Shown here one piece after another: positions 43,594 through 53,857 of a stretch of DNA of 64,000 nucleotides; the first letter of the stretch is position 1; every line of letters starts with the position of its first letter. The position numbers and the translations under genes were made by a program. Source of the DNA: Tunicatimonas pelagia (GTDB lineage: Bacteria > Bacteroidota > Bacteroidia > Cytophagales > Cyclobacteriaceae); contig NZ_CP120683.1 in NCBI RefSeq assembly GCF_030506325.1, positions 5,584,501 through 5,648,500 of the forward strand, in the 5' to 3' direction. The notes beneath the pieces are model-generated. The model saw only the letters and a program-made list of their open reading frames with translations. It ran no database searches and had not been told where the DNA came from.

Positions 43594-46332
43594 ATGAACC
43601 TAAATTATATTATCATCCAACTGTTTTTTCTCAGCTACTTTATACTGAACCCCACGTTTTTGGAAGTACCTGCTAAGAAAAGTGGCGAAGCAGTTGCCGT
43701 CCCCAATCCTAAAATTGATAAACTCAAGCTTCAATCTGGCTTTAAAGCCGAGCATTTGTTTAGTCCTTCAGCAAATGACATGGGTTCTTGGGTTTCTATG
43801 GCCTTTGATGATAAGGGACGTCTGACCGTTTCCGATCAGTACGGTACACTGTATCGGCTCACTGTTCCTGAAATTGGGGCGGATGACCTAACCCCTGAGA
43901 TAGAAAAGATTCGCATTGAATCAGACGATCCGGTAGCCGATTCGGTGGTGCAGATGGGCTACGCGCAGGGCTTGCTGTATGCTTTCAATAGTTTGTACGT
44001 GATGGTTAATCATCGTCTAAAAGAAAACGACGAAGACCAGGATTTTAATAAAGGAAGTGGCTTGTACCGCTTGCAGGATACTAATGGTGATGATGAGTTT
44101 GACCAAGTAACTTTGCTAAAATCGTTGGAAGGCTCAGGTGAGCACGGGCCCCACAGCATTATTCCCTCGCCCGATGGAGAGTCGCTCTACGTAATTGCCG
44201 GAAATCATACTGACTTACCGGAGATGGATCACTATCGGCTACCCAAAGTGTGGGAATACGATAATTTATTTCCGCAGATTAAAGACCCCCGGGGCCATGC
44301 CAACGACCGCACGGCTCCTGGTGGGTGGATTGCTAAGACTGATCCGACCGGTGAGCGTTGGGAGCTAGTTGGTGCCGGATTTCGTAACCCTTTCGATATT
44401 GCCTTCAACGATGCCGGGGATATGTTTACCTACGACTCTGATATGGAGTGGGACTTAGGAATGCCCTGGTACCGACCGACCCGTATTTGCCACGTAACCA
44501 GTGGTAGCGAGTTCGGCTGGCGCACCGGCAACGGCAAATGGTCGCCCGCGTACCCTGATAATCTGCCGCCCGTACTAAACATTGGTCAGGGTTCGCCTAC
44601 CGGAGTTATCTACGGACAGGGAGCGGCCTTCCCTCAGAAATACCAGAAAGCTTTATACGCCTTTGATTGGAGTTTCGGGATTATTTACGCCATTCATCTA
44701 ACTCCCGAAGGTAGCACCTACCGGGGCGAGCGGGAAGAGTTTGTGTCGGGTATGCCCCTACCGCTTACCGACGGAGTAATTGGGCCTGACGGAGCAATGT
44801 ACTTTATGACCGGAGGGCGTCGCCTGGATTCTGATTTGTACCGCGTATACTACGATGGTGAAGTAGCCGAAAACAATAATACGGTGGCGGAGGTAAATGA
44901 AGCCAATCAGTTAAGAAAGCAACTGGAAGAATATCATAAAGAAGGTGCCACGGGTGGGGTAGAAGCTGCTTGGCCGAACCTGAATCACGTGGATCGGTTC
45001 GTGCGCTACGCGGCTCGTATTGCAGTGGAACAACAACCGGTGACCGAGTGGCAAGAAAAAGTAATGAGCGAAGATGATCCGGTAACGCTTACGCAAGGTA
45101 TGATTGCTCTAGCCCGTCACGGCGAGTCGTCGCCCGGCGAGCCGTCGCTGAAAGATAAAATGCTGGGTAAATTGACTAAAGTAGATTACAACGAACTGGA
45201 AGATCAGCAGCAAGCAGATTTACTGCGGGCGTTTGAACTTACGCTGGTTCGTATGGGTGAGCCTAGTACTGATACTAAACAGACGGTGGTTGACTACCTG
45301 AGTGACCAGTATCCGGCTGACAATGAAATTATCAATGCTTCACTAAGCAAACTGCTGGTACATTTAGATGCATCAGAAGTGATTGAAACTACCTTGACTT
45401 TGCTGAGCGGCAATCCGCTAGAGGAAGAAAAAAGCCAAGCACCAGCTCAGGCCGAATTGGCTACGGAAAGTTCCGATCTGATTTTACGGAATCCGCAATA
45501 CGGGCTAGATATTGCCCGGATGTTGAAAGACATTCCCCCGGCGCAGCAAACCTACTACGCTACCGTACTTAGCGAACAAGAGTCGGGCTGGACTCCCGAG
45601 CAGCGGGAGCGGTACTTCCAATGGTTCTACCAAGCCTTTGATTTTGAGGCGGGCAACAGCTACATCGGTTTTATTGATAAAGCCCGTAAAGAAGCTCTTA
45701 CTCATGTGCCCGAAGATAAATTTGAGTACTATAATAACTTATCCGGCGATTCGCTGCTTGCCAACAACGGTCGGGATTTGGCGAACGTACCGCGTCCCAA
45801 AGGACCTCGCCGGGATTGGAAAATAGATGAAGCCGTGGCTACGTTAGATACGCTGGGTTTGAAAAATGCTGATTTTGAAGTAGGGGCCAATATGTACGTC
45901 GCTACGCGCTGTCAGACTTGCCACAGTATGCGGGGCGAGGGCGGTATCATCGGTCCGGATTTAACCCGCTTGGGTACCCGTTTTTCTACTAAAGATATGA
46001 TTGAAGCCATTATTGAGCCGAACCAAGCAGTTTCCGATCAGTACGCTTCTACGGTCTTGTATCTGAAAAACGGAAAGTCATTAGTAGGACGGCTCACCGA
46101 TCAAGATGAAGAAAATTATTATTTATCACAGAATCCATTTGCCCCGGATTACATTCGGGAAGTGCCTAAAGCTGAGGTTGAGGAAACTAAACTATCTACG
46201 GTGTCGGTCATGCCCCCCAACCTCATTAAGCCGCTTAACAAAGACGAGTTGAAAGACTTAATTGCCTACTTAATGGCGGGTGGCGACCCTGAGCATGAGA
46301 TTTATCAGGAAGAGAGTGCTGCTGGCAAATAG
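43594..46332 (+). CDS. PVC-type membrane-bound dehydrogenase with c-type cytochrome domain
   Basis: The frame begins at 43474, but ATG 43594 gives a signal-like N-terminus (NYIIIQLFFLSYFILNPTFL) and 912 residues. A beta-propeller region (about 45-430, SMAFDDKGRLTVSDQYGTLY, GFRNPFDIAFNDAGDMFTYD) precedes a helical repeat region. The heme site is CQTCHSMRGEGGIIGPDL near residue 773, with Met ligands downstream. It probably oxidises a glycoside or sugar in the periplasm, feeding the following DUF1080 hydrolase. First gene of the catabolic operon, paralogous to the gene at 13321. Confidence 0.85.
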   Translation: MNLNYIIIQLFFLSYFILNPTFLEVPAKKSGEAVAVPNPKIDKLKLQSGFKAEHLFSPSANDMGSWVSMAFDDKGRLTVSDQYGTLYRLTVPEIGADDLTPEIEKIRIESDDPVADSVVQMGYAQGLLYAFNSLYVMVNHRLKENDEDQDFNKGSGLYRLQDTNGDDEFDQVTLLKSLEGSGEHGPHSIIPSPDGESLYVIAGNHTDLPEMDHYRLPKVWEYDNLFPQIKDPRGHANDRTAPGGWIAKTDPTGERWELVGAGFRNPFDIAFNDAGDMFTYDSDMEWDLGMPWYRPTRICHVTSGSEFGWRTGNGKWSPAYPDNLPPVLNIGQGSPTGVIYGQGAAFPQKYQKALYAFDWSFGIIYAIHLTPEGSTYRGEREEFVSGMPLPLTDGVIGPDGAMYFMTGGRRLDSDLYRVYYDGEVAENNNTVAEVNEANQLRKQLEEYHKEGATGGVEAAWPNLNHVDRFVRYAARIAVEQQPVTEWQEKVMSEDDPVTLTQGMIALARHGESSPGEPSLKDKMLGKLTKVDYNELEDQQQADLLRAFELTLVRMGEPSTDTKQTVVDYLSDQYPADNEIINASLSKLLVHLDASEVIETTLTLLSGNPLEEEKSQAPAQAELATESSDLILRNPQYGLDIARMLKDIPPAQQTYYATVLSEQESGWTPEQRERYFQWFYQAFDFEAGNSYIGFIDKARKEALTHVPEDKFEYYNNLSGDSLLANNGRDLANVPRPKGPRRDWKIDEAVATLDTLGLKNADFEVGANMYVATRCQTCHSMRGEGGIIGPDLTRLGTRFSTKDMIEAIIEPNQAVSDQYASTVLYLKNGKSLVGRLTDQDEENYYLSQNPFAPDYIREVPKAEVEETKLSTVSVMPPNLIKPLNKDELKDLIAYLMAGGDPEHEIYQEESAAGK

Positions 46333-46383
46333 CTTTGGACTCTTCTACTGTCTGATTTAGAAATATATACGAAACCACACCCT

Positions 46384-47175
46384 ATGCTAAACCGACTTTT
46401 TATTGTACCACTATTTCTCGTGGTTTCCTTATCAGCTAGTTGCCAGACCGTTTCTCAGAACACCGACGAAGAAACCTCACCACCGCCTGAATTGGAAGAG
46501 GGTTTTCGGTCAATTTTTGACGGTGAAACTTTAGACGGTTGGGAAGGGGACTCTACCTACTGGCGAGTAGAGAACGGTAGCTTGGTGGGAGAGATTACTC
46601 CGGAAACACGTGTAGAAAGTAATTCATTTATCATTTGGCAGGGCGGTACACCCGCCAATTTTGAGCTTAAAACCGAGTTTCGGATTACCGAGAATGGCAA
46701 CAGTGGTATCAATTATCGCAGTGAACGGATTGATACTATTCCCTACGCTTTGCGGGGTTATCAAGCCGATATCGACGGAAAAAATCGCTATACAGGTCAG
46801 AACTACGAAGAGAAAAAGCGGACTACTTTAGCCTACCGAGGCGAGCAGACAACTATTACGAGCCAGGAGAATCCGGCGGAACCCGGTTCTTTACGGGCTA
46901 ACGTAAAACGAAATGCCTGGGCGCATCGGAACGTTACCGCGTCATTAGGGGAATCAGATTCGCTGAAAACCAATATAAAACAGGGAGACTGGAATGAGAT
47001 GCACCTTATCGTAAACGGAAATCGCCTTCAACACTACGTGAATGGAGTGTTGATGAGTGATGTTACCGACGACGATACCGTAAACCGAAGTATGCAAGGT
47101 CAGCTCGGAGTACAAGTACACGTAGGACCGCCTATGCAAGTAGAGTACCGTAATATTCGCCTAAAACAACTTTAA
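46384..47175 (+). CDS. DUF1080 (3-keto-disaccharide hydrolase family) lipoprotein
   Basis: 263 residues; lipobox LSASC (Cys 20). The concanavalin-like fold shows FDGETLDGWEGDSTYWRVEN, TPANFELKTEFRI, and GNSGINYRSERI. Family members hydrolyse 3-keto-glycosides after oxidation of the sugar C3. Position directly after a cytochrome-linked dehydrogenase supports that order: oxidise, then hydrolyse. The gap to the dehydrogenase is 51 bases. Confidence 0.85.
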   Translation: MLNRLFIVPLFLVVSLSASCQTVSQNTDEETSPPPELEEGFRSIFDGETLDGWEGDSTYWRVENGSLVGEITPETRVESNSFIIWQGGTPANFELKTEFRITENGNSGINYRSERIDTIPYALRGYQADIDGKNRYTGQNYEEKKRTTLAYRGEQTTITSQENPAEPGSLRANVKRNAWAHRNVTASLGESDSLKTNIKQGDWNEMHLIVNGNRLQHYVNGVLMSDVTDDDTVNRSMQGQLGVQVHVGPPMQVEYRNIRLKQL

Positions 47176-47184
47176 CTTAACTAA

Positions 47185-47251
47185 TGATTGATGAGTAATG
47201 ACTGATGAATAATAAACTCCTCAACTTACATTCATCATTACTCATCAATCA
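47185..47251 (+). repeat. Intercistronic perfect inverted repeat
   Basis: TGATTGATGAGTAATGA (47185-47201) and its reverse complement (47235-47251) form a 17-pair hairpin; TGATGAAT/ATTCATCA inside gives an alternative pairing. It fills the space between the DUF1080 and isomerase genes. No T run follows, so it is not a terminator; it may stabilise or adjust the ratio of the mRNA parts. Confidence 0.6.
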
Positions 47252-47271
47252 CTAATCATTAAAAAACGCAA

Positions 47272-48129
47272 ATGAATAAAATCGGATTTAATGTGCTGGC
47301 TTGGTCAGCCGTAGTTTCAGAAGAACTATTGCCCATTCTTGACCGGCTAAAGAAAATTGGCTACGATGGAGTGGAATTTTTTGTCGGGGCCGAAGAGGCA
47401 GCCATCTACAAAAGAATGGGGGATCATTGCCAAAGTATTGGCTTAGAGGTGACTAACGTTTTTACACTGTCGGCAGAAGAAAATCTTATTGATGAATCAG
47501 AGAGCGTGAGAAAAAACGGGTTAGATCGGATTAAGTGGGCGATTGATCGTTGCCACGACATGAACGCTAAGGTGCTGTGTGGCCCTTATCACTCTGCTTT
47601 TGCTACCTTTGCTGGGCACGCGCCTACTGAAGATGAATACAACCGAAGTGCCGAAATTCTAAACGCTGCCGGTGACCACGCGGCTCAGGCAGATGTGGTA
47701 ATGACCATAGAAGCACTCAACCGTTTCGAGTGTTACCTCTGCAATACAATGGATCAGCTATTACATTTAGTTGAAAAGGCCGATCATCCGCAGGTGAAAG
47801 CCATGTACGATACTCATCACGCCAACATTGAAGAGAAAAAAGTAGGCGAGGCCATGAAAACCATCGCCCCGCATCTGCGGCATTTTCACATTAGCGAAAA
47901 CGATCGGGGTACGCCGGGGGCCGGACATGTGCATTGGGACGAAACCTTCGCTACCCTATCCGAAATCAATTACCAGGGTTGGTACACCATTGAAGGGTTT
48001 ACCCGTAACGATCCTGATTTTGCTAACGCTATTAACGTATGGCGAGAGTTTGCTCAGCCCTGGGACATGGCCGAACAAGGATTGAAGTTTATCCGGGAAA
48101 TGGTAAAAAAGCACGCTGGTTCGTCCTGA
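47272..48129 (+). CDS. Hydroxypyruvate isomerase/keto-sugar 3-epimerase-like TIM barrel
   Basis: 285 residues, no signal. Metal-ligand segments typical of the tagatose/allulose 3-epimerase branch: Glu in VVMTIEALNRFE, Asp in MYDTHHANIEE, His in RHFHISENDRGTPGAGHVHW and Glu in GWYTIEGF. It likely epimerises or isomerises the keto-sugar released by DUF1080. Stop overlaps the next gene's start (TGATG), so the two are coupled. Confidence 0.85.
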   Translation: MNKIGFNVLAWSAVVSEELLPILDRLKKIGYDGVEFFVGAEEAAIYKRMGDHCQSIGLEVTNVFTLSAEENLIDESESVRKNGLDRIKWAIDRCHDMNAKVLCGPYHSAFATFAGHAPTEDEYNRSAEILNAAGDHAAQADVVMTIEALNRFECYLCNTMDQLLHLVEKADHPQVKAMYDTHHANIEEKKVGEAMKTIAPHLRHFHISENDRGTPGAGHVHWDETFATLSEINYQGWYTIEGFTRNDPDFANAINVWREFAQPWDMAEQGLKFIREMVKKHAGSS

Positions 48130-49199
48130 TGGAAGAAAAAACTTCCATAGCACCCTGGGCTGGCAAATTATCTAATCCGGCGCAACTCGGCGGCATTGAA
48201 ACCTCCGTGTTAGATAATGGTCAGGGGCGAGGAACCCGCATCGCGTGGATCAATACGGGAACTGGATTACGCTACAAAGTGGTGCTGGATCGGGCAATGG
48301 ATATTGCTGATGCCTTTTTTCAGCAGCACAGTCTGGCTTGGCTCAGTCACGGGGGAATCACTCCTCCTCAAGCTTCCGCTAATCAGGGAATAAACTGGCT
48401 AAGAAACTTTGGTGGCGGACTGCTTACTACCTGCGGCCTAACCCACGTAGGTGGCCCGGAAAAAGACGAACGTGGTGAGCGAGGATTACACGGCAGAATC
48501 AGCAATACCCCCGCGGAAATAGAATCTATCATCCAGCCAGACATTGCGACTGGCAAAATGAATATGAGTATTAGCGGACGAATCAGGGAAACCACTGTGT
48601 TTGGGCCATCGCTGGAGCTGTACCGAACGATCTCTAGTACAATCGGAAGTTCTATAATTCGTATTGAGGATGAGGTAATCAACCGAGGAAATACTTCGGC
48701 ACCGCATATGTTGCTGTACCACTGCAACTTTGGTTGGCCATTGGTAGATGAAGGTGCTAAATTAGTTTGGCGCGGTGACTGGCAGACCCCGAGCGGAGAA
48801 CCGGGGCGTATCTTCCGTCAGGATAATGATTTTTGTCAGTGCCCTGCGCCGCTTGGTGAACATAACGGTACGGGTGAAGATGTAGCCTTTATTAATATTC
48901 AAGCTGATGAAAACGGAACATGTACCTGTGGTATTCACAATCCAAAGTTAAATCTAGCAGTGGTCTTACGGTTTCCGAAACAGCAATTGCCCTGGCTTAC
49001 CAATTGGCAACACTGGGGGAAAGGGGAGTACGTCACCGGACTAGAACCGGGCACGAATCCACCCATTGGTCAGGCGCAAGCCCGAGCCAACAATACCCTG
49101 ATTCAACTAGAGCCCGACGAAAGCCGGAAATATTCGCTAGAAATAGAAGTGCTGACCGAGCCATCTGGCATTAATCATTTTTTAGATAACCACCTATGA
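48129..49199 (+). CDS. DUF4432 aldose-1-epimerase-like protein
   Basis: Start ATG 48129 overlaps the isomerase stop by one base; an earlier ATG in frame lies inside the previous gene. 356 residues. The sequence fits the galactose-mutarotase-like fold: AMDIADAFFQQHSLAWLSHG, GGLLTTCGLTHVGGPEKDER and MLLYHCNFGWPLVDEGAKL. DUF4432 proteins sit in sugar catabolic operons, probably as mutarotases; activity is inferred. Confidence 0.82.
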   Translation: MEEKTSIAPWAGKLSNPAQLGGIETSVLDNGQGRGTRIAWINTGTGLRYKVVLDRAMDIADAFFQQHSLAWLSHGGITPPQASANQGINWLRNFGGGLLTTCGLTHVGGPEKDERGERGLHGRISNTPAEIESIIQPDIATGKMNMSISGRIRETTVFGPSLELYRTISSTIGSSIIRIEDEVINRGNTSAPHMLLYHCNFGWPLVDEGAKLVWRGDWQTPSGEPGRIFRQDNDFCQCPAPLGEHNGTGEDVAFINIQADENGTCTCGIHNPKLNLAVVLRFPKQQLPWLTNWQHWGKGEYVTGLEPGTNPPIGQAQARANNTLIQLEPDESRKYSLEIEVLTEPSGINHFLDNHL

Positions 49200-49304
49200 G
49201 ATGTGAAATACGAGATATGAAATGCGAAATTTAGACGCTTAATTTTCTAACCTTCCTATAACTATCAATTATCACTTGTCAACTTTCAACTAGAACCATA
49301 ACCT

Positions 49305-50528
49305 ATGAAAATGCTTACCGACATAAATGTTATGCAAGATGCCTTAGACCAAGGAAAAGGTATTTTGCGACTAACTCCTACCTGGGTACCTCGCTCCTTC
49401 TGCGTGCCTGGTCGCCGTATCAAACTACATCCCGACGACTATTACGTACTGGGTGGTGAACGAGGTGGTATTGACGAACGCTGGTTTTCATCCACTACTC
49501 CCGCCAAAAATGGCCCACTTACTGGCGAGCACGAAGGTCTAAGTGCGGTAGTATTTACCGACGGGAATCAGGAAAAGCAGTTTTTGCTACGCGATGCGGT
49601 AGAAGAATTAAAGGGCGGATTGATTGGCGATCGCCTCTGGAATGAATATCAAAGCTGGCCGATGTATTCTAAATTCTTCGATAACATGGGACCGCTACCG
49701 CACCACATTCATCATAACGATGAGCACGCGGCTAAGATTGGGCAAAAGGGTAAACCCGAAGCTTACTACTTCCCACCGCAGGTAAATAATCACGGCGGAG
49801 ATTTTCCGTATACCTTCTTCGGCATTACGCCCGGTACTACCAAAGAACAGATTCTGGAGTGCCTGAAAAATTTCACGAAGGGAGATAATAAAATCACTAA
49901 CTATTCTTCGGCCTTTCGACTAGAGCCCGGTACCGGTTGGGATGTGCCTCCCGGAATGTTACACGCGCCGGGTAGCATGTGTACCTACGAACCCCAAAAA
50001 GCGTCGGATGTATTCGCCATGTATCAGTCACTAGTGAACGAGGCTATTATTCCCGAAGAGCTACTGTGGAACGGTACCCCCGAAGATCGGATGGGCGACT
50101 ATAACCAGTTGATGGAAGTAATTGACTGGGAGCTAAACACCAATCCAAACCTGCTAGAAACTCGCTTTATGGCTCCGATAGCGATAAACCCGGAAGCGTC
50201 TGAGGGCTATGAAGAAAAATGGATTTGCTACCGATCCCACGATTTTAGCGCGAAAGAACTAACCGTGGCGCCGGGTCAGACCGTTACTATTAAAGATAGT
50301 GCTGCCTACGGTATGATTATGATGCAAGGGCACGGCACTATGGGTGATTGGAACGTTGAAACTCCCACTATGATCCGCTACGGCCAACTAACCCAAGATG
50401 AATACTTCGTTAGCGAAGCGGCGGCTAAAGAGGGAGTGAAGATTACCAACCAGTCGGCTACCGATCCCATTGTAATGCTCAAGCACTTCGGACCCAAAAA
50501 CCCTGATCTTCCGGCGGATATTATGTGA
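49305..50528 (+). CDS. Cupin-fold sugar isomerase-like protein (phosphomannose isomerase-like)
   Basis: 407 residues, no signal. A His cluster PLPHHIHHNDEHA and a later VPPGMLHAPGSMCTYEP resemble the metal-binding sites of class I phosphomannose isomerases; the C-terminal part (LTVAPGQTVTIKDSAAYGMI) is a second cupin. Likely a metal-dependent isomerase acting on the pathway sugar or sugar phosphate. Family assignment is by motif only. Confidence 0.65.
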   Translation: MKMLTDINVMQDALDQGKGILRLTPTWVPRSFCVPGRRIKLHPDDYYVLGGERGGIDERWFSSTTPAKNGPLTGEHEGLSAVVFTDGNQEKQFLLRDAVEELKGGLIGDRLWNEYQSWPMYSKFFDNMGPLPHHIHHNDEHAAKIGQKGKPEAYYFPPQVNNHGGDFPYTFFGITPGTTKEQILECLKNFTKGDNKITNYSSAFRLEPGTGWDVPPGMLHAPGSMCTYEPQKASDVFAMYQSLVNEAIIPEELLWNGTPEDRMGDYNQLMEVIDWELNTNPNLLETRFMAPIAINPEASEGYEEKWICYRSHDFSAKELTVAPGQTVTIKDSAAYGMIMMQGHGTMGDWNVETPTMIRYGQLTQDEYFVSEAAAKEGVKITNQSATDPIVMLKHFGPKNPDLPADIM

Positions 50529-50566
50529 GATAAGTCCTCTGATCGCGCTATTTAAGGAGAAGGCTA

Positions 50567-50902
50567 ATGAGTCTACTACCAAATTATGAGGAAGCTTTCA
50601 TCGCAATAGAAAAGTTAGCGGATTATTGTCTAAACTCTTTCCATCCGGTGGGTAAGGATAAAGCCAGAGTATTCAAATCAGTGTTAGGTTTGACTCGCCA
50701 AGATGCAAATCTGTTGAAAGAAGCTATATTAGAGACTTTGCCGAAACACGAAGCTTCGTTTGTGCGAGAAGATCAATACGGTAAAAGGTACACTGTAGAT
50801 ATAAAAATTCGTAATTTAGATAAAGAAGCAATTGTAAGAACTGGATGGATCATTAAGAAAGACGAGGGCTTTCCAAAGTTAACGTCTTGCTACGTGAAGT
50901 AA
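50567..50902 (+). CDS. DUF6883-like small protein
   Basis: 111 residues. HPVGKDKARVFKSVLGLTRQDA and the ending VRTGWIIKKDEGFPKLTSCY resemble DUF6883, a domain also found as C-terminal part of polymorphic toxins. It lies two bases before the DUF4926-like gene. The pair sits within a sugar operon, in line with it, and has a different, A/T-rich composition from the surrounding genes. A toxin-antitoxin or immunity-type role is possible but not shown. Confidence 0.6.
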   Translation: MSLLPNYEEAFIAIEKLADYCLNSFHPVGKDKARVFKSVLGLTRQDANLLKEAILETLPKHEASFVREDQYGKRYTVDIKIRNLDKEAIVRTGWIIKKDEGFPKLTSCYVK

Positions 50903-50904
50903 TT

Positions 50905-51141
50905 ATGAAAAAGAACCGTATTGATAAATCGCCCTTGAAGTTACTAGATGTAGTAGCTCTGTTGAAAGACATACCTGAGGAAAAATTAGTGAAAGGACAA
51001 GTAGGGACAGTGGTAGAAGAATTGGACGAAGCAGTTTACGAAATTGAGTTTGCCAATAAACAAGGAGAAACGTTAGTAAATTTAGCATTAAGTAGCGAAG
51101 ATCTGATGCTTTTACATTTTGAGACCGAAATAATCACATAA
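50905..51141 (+). CDS. DUF4926-like small protein
   Basis: 78 residues from ATG 50905 (an earlier start at 50887 overlaps the previous gene). Motifs [20 protein letters not shown] and [17 protein letters not shown] are typical of DUF4926, a small beta-barrel-like fold usually encoded next to DUF6883. Function unknown; likely partner of the preceding protein. Confidence 0.7.
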   Translation: MKKNRIDKSPLKLLDVVALLKDIPEEKLVKGQVGTVVEELDEAVYEIEFANKQGETLVNLALSSEDLMLLHFETEIIT

Positions 51142-51175
51142 ACTATTTTTTTTACCAACAAAACAACCTGACGTT

Positions 51176-52204
51176 ATGAGTGACCATACGTATCCTAAAT
51201 TACACAACGCCACCTGGCCCGGCATTGTCGGTAAAGGCCCCGATTCTCAACCCGTTATTCCCTTCGATAAGATGTTGGAGATGACCGCTGCGGCGGAAGT
51301 AGACGGAGTGAAGTTCGATGGAGTAGATCTCGGCCTGCTTGATCCGCATATTGATATCAACAGTTCCGATGATGAAATCAAAAAGCTAGCGGATAAAATT
51401 GCCGGGCACAATCTAAACGTCGGTAGCTTGGTAGCTCCGGTATGGGGCGGACCAGTGCTGGGTAGCGACGATGACCGTAAGACCTTCGTAGAAATGGTAC
51501 GAAAGGCCTGCCATTTCGGAAAAGTACTGCGTGAACACGGCGTTCGTTCTTACGGAGTTATTCGTATTGATACTGCCTCTAGTCCCGAGCAGTGGTCTCA
51601 AGACATTGAGGGTAGCAATAAGCTTATTGTAAAAACTTTCCAGGAAGCTTGTGATGTAGCCGCTGACTACAACGAAAAACTCGCCGCCGAAGGCGAAATC
51701 TGCTGGGGCGGTATGCATAGTTGGCGAACGATGGTGGACACGCTGGAAACCGTTGATCGACCTAATATTGGTTTCCAAGCCGATATGTCGCACACATTGC
51801 TCTATCTACTTGGTTACAACCGCCCCGAAGACCGTATCCTGCCCCAGGATTTTGATTGGAACGACCGCGAGACGTTGGAAGCCGGACTGAAGAAAGTTAC
51901 TGAAGCTTTACGCCCTTGGACAATTGATTTTCACGTAGCCCAAAACGACGGAACTGTACACGGAACCGGCTCCCACGATAAAACCGGTCGTCACTGTTTG
52001 GCAACTGATCCCAACGGAAAACTAGATGTAGCCCATGATGCTGGTTACTGGCTGCGCGATGAAAACGGTAATTCTACCAAAGCCTTTAAGCATATCTGCT
52101 GGGATGGCTGTATGTTCGATAACGATGTGATGGAAAAGCAGCAAACCTGGAATGACATCCTAGCCCTCATGGTAAAAGTGCGCAATGAGCACGGCTGGGA
52201 TTGA
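51176..52204 (+). CDS. Sugar phosphate isomerase/epimerase-family TIM barrel
   Basis: 342 residues. [20 protein letters not shown] at the N-terminus, [34 protein letters not shown] and [19 protein letters not shown] fit the AP-endonuclease-2/xylose isomerase-like family. The WTIDFHVAQ and HCLATDP segments probably supply metal ligands. Second TIM-barrel enzyme of the operon; the separate substrate cannot be read. Confidence 0.82.
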   Translation: MSDHTYPKLHNATWPGIVGKGPDSQPVIPFDKMLEMTAAAEVDGVKFDGVDLGLLDPHIDINSSDDEIKKLADKIAGHNLNVGSLVAPVWGGPVLGSDDDRKTFVEMVRKACHFGKVLREHGVRSYGVIRIDTASSPEQWSQDIEGSNKLIVKTFQEACDVAADYNEKLAAEGEICWGGMHSWRTMVDTLETVDRPNIGFQADMSHTLLYLLGYNRPEDRILPQDFDWNDRETLEAGLKKVTEALRPWTIDFHVAQNDGTVHGTGSHDKTGRHCLATDPNGKLDVAHDAGYWLRDENGNSTKAFKHICWDGCMFDNDVMEKQQTWNDILALMVKVRNEHGWD

Positions 52205-52411
52205 CAATTACCAGTGAACAGTTAGCAATGTACAATGAAGTAGAAGAACTGAGGGGGATAAGAGCGGAAGAAAGTGGGAATCGAAGGAATGAGTAAACGG
52301 TTACCGATAGTCCATTGAGTTCTTTAAATCCTCTGAACTGCAATCCTTCAAATATTTAGTTCTTGTTCCCTTCAGTTCTTCAATCATTCAACTCTTCAAC
52401 AATTAACAATC

Positions 52412-53572
52412 ATGGATAAAAAAGAATTAAAAATCGGGCTAATTGGTCGCGGCTTCATGGGAAGAACGCATTCCAATGGATATAATCGAGTGAGTAATTT
52501 CTTCCCTGACCTACAGTACCAACCGGTGCTTACAGCGGTTTGCTCTCGTAGTGAAGATAAAGTAAAAGCCTTTGCCGAGCAGTGGGGCTACGAATCCTAC
52601 GAAACCAACTGGCGCGACCTTATTGCCCGCGACGATATTGATGCGGTAGATATCTGCACGCCTAACGATACCCACGCCGAAATTGCCATTGCCGCCGCGG
52701 AAGCGGGTAAGATGATTCTCTGCGAGAAACCTTTAGCCCGCACGCTGGAAGAATCGCAGAAAATGGTAGATGCAGTAGAGAAAGCCGGAGTAGCCACCAC
52801 TGTCTGGTACAACTATCGCCGCCTTCCGGCTGTCACCTTGGCGAAACAGGTAATTGATTCCGGTAAACTAGGTAAGATCTTTCACTACCGAGCCAACTTT
52901 TTGCAAGACTGGACCATTAGCCCCGAAGTGCCGCAGGGTGGGGAAGGTACTTGGCGACTGGATGTAGAAGCGGCTGGCTCAGGTGTTACCGGAGATTTAT
53001 TAGCTCACTGTATTGATACTGCCATGTGGCTAAACGGTGGAATTGAAGACGTCTCGGCGGTGACGGAAACCTTTGTAAAGGAGCGGGTACACGCCGGAAG
53101 TGGCGAGAAGCAAAAGGTAGGTATTGACGATGCCTGTATTTTTCACTGCCACTTTGCCAACGGTTCGTTAGGCTTGTTTGAATCTACCCGCTATGCTAGA
53201 GGTCATAAAGCACTATACACTTTTGAGATTAACGGCGAACATGCTTCTATCCGCTGGGACTTGCACGACCTGAACCGTCTGGAGTACTTCGACCACGGTG
53301 ATGAATCTATTGTACGAGGTTGGCGGTCTATTCACGTAACCGATGGTGATCAGCCCTACTTGGACAAGTGGTGGGTACCCGGATTAGGTTTGGGCTACGA
53401 GCATTCGTTTGTACACCAAGTGGCTGACTTTCTGAAAAGCCTGGAAAGCGAAGCCGACTGTCACCCTACGTTTAAGGATGCCCTTGAGACCCAAAAAGTG
53501 TGCGAAGCGATACTAGATTCAGCGGCTGACCGCAGTTGGAAAGATACCGGGGTAGATTGGGCTGAGAAATAG
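52412..53572 (+). CDS. Gfo/Idh/MocA-family oxidoreductase
   Basis: 386 residues. Rossmann [34 protein letters not shown]-type strand and the catalytic EKP in [14 protein letters not shown], which the paralogue at 11163 lacks. [17 protein letters not shown]-type segment ([18 protein letters not shown]) marks the C-terminal domain. NAD(P)-dependent sugar or sugar-alcohol dehydrogenase; last gene of the operon, followed by a strong terminator. Confidence 0.9.
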   Translation: MDKKELKIGLIGRGFMGRTHSNGYNRVSNFFPDLQYQPVLTAVCSRSEDKVKAFAEQWGYESYETNWRDLIARDDIDAVDICTPNDTHAEIAIAAAEAGKMILCEKPLARTLEESQKMVDAVEKAGVATTVWYNYRRLPAVTLAKQVIDSGKLGKIFHYRANFLQDWTISPEVPQGGEGTWRLDVEAAGSGVTGDLLAHCIDTAMWLNGGIEDVSAVTETFVKERVHAGSGEKQKVGIDDACIFHCHFANGSLGLFESTRYARGHKALYTFEINGEHASIRWDLHDLNRLEYFDHGDESIVRGWRSIHVTDGDQPYLDKWWVPGLGLGYEHSFVHQVADFLKSLESEADCHPTFKDALETQKVCEAILDSAADRSWKDTGVDWAEK

Positions 53573-53596
53573 GCAGTTGTAAAGATAGCGATTGAT

Positions 53597-53628
53597 ACGG
53601 GTGAGGTATATCTACTTCGCCCGTTTTT
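53597..53628 (+). terminator. Strong Rho-independent terminator of the catabolic operon
   Basis: ACGGGTGAGGTA pairs with TACTTCGCCCGT over twelve pairs (two G-U), loop TATC, followed by a T run. It lies 24 bases past the stop of the Gfo/Idh/MocA gene and marks the operon end. Confidence 0.85.
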
Positions 53629-53857
53629 ATTAGCAGTAAATTCAACTTTATAGCCCTCTTCTTTATGATGGTTTTGCAATAGATAAAGTTTGCATAATCC
53701 TAAGAATTGCTCCCTGAAGTTTTGATAAGTCCTCTTATGTTAATAGAATTTACTAGAGAAAAGGCGATAGCTTTAATCTTTAATTAACCAAAGTACACAT
53801 GTCAGTATGAAAAAATAATTTTGTAATAGTTTAGTAATTATATTGGAATAATTTACT

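Noticed and set aside
47185-47251. Terminator inside the catabolic operon
   Set aside because: A/T-rich hairpin without a following T run on either strand, and downstream genes continue the pathway.
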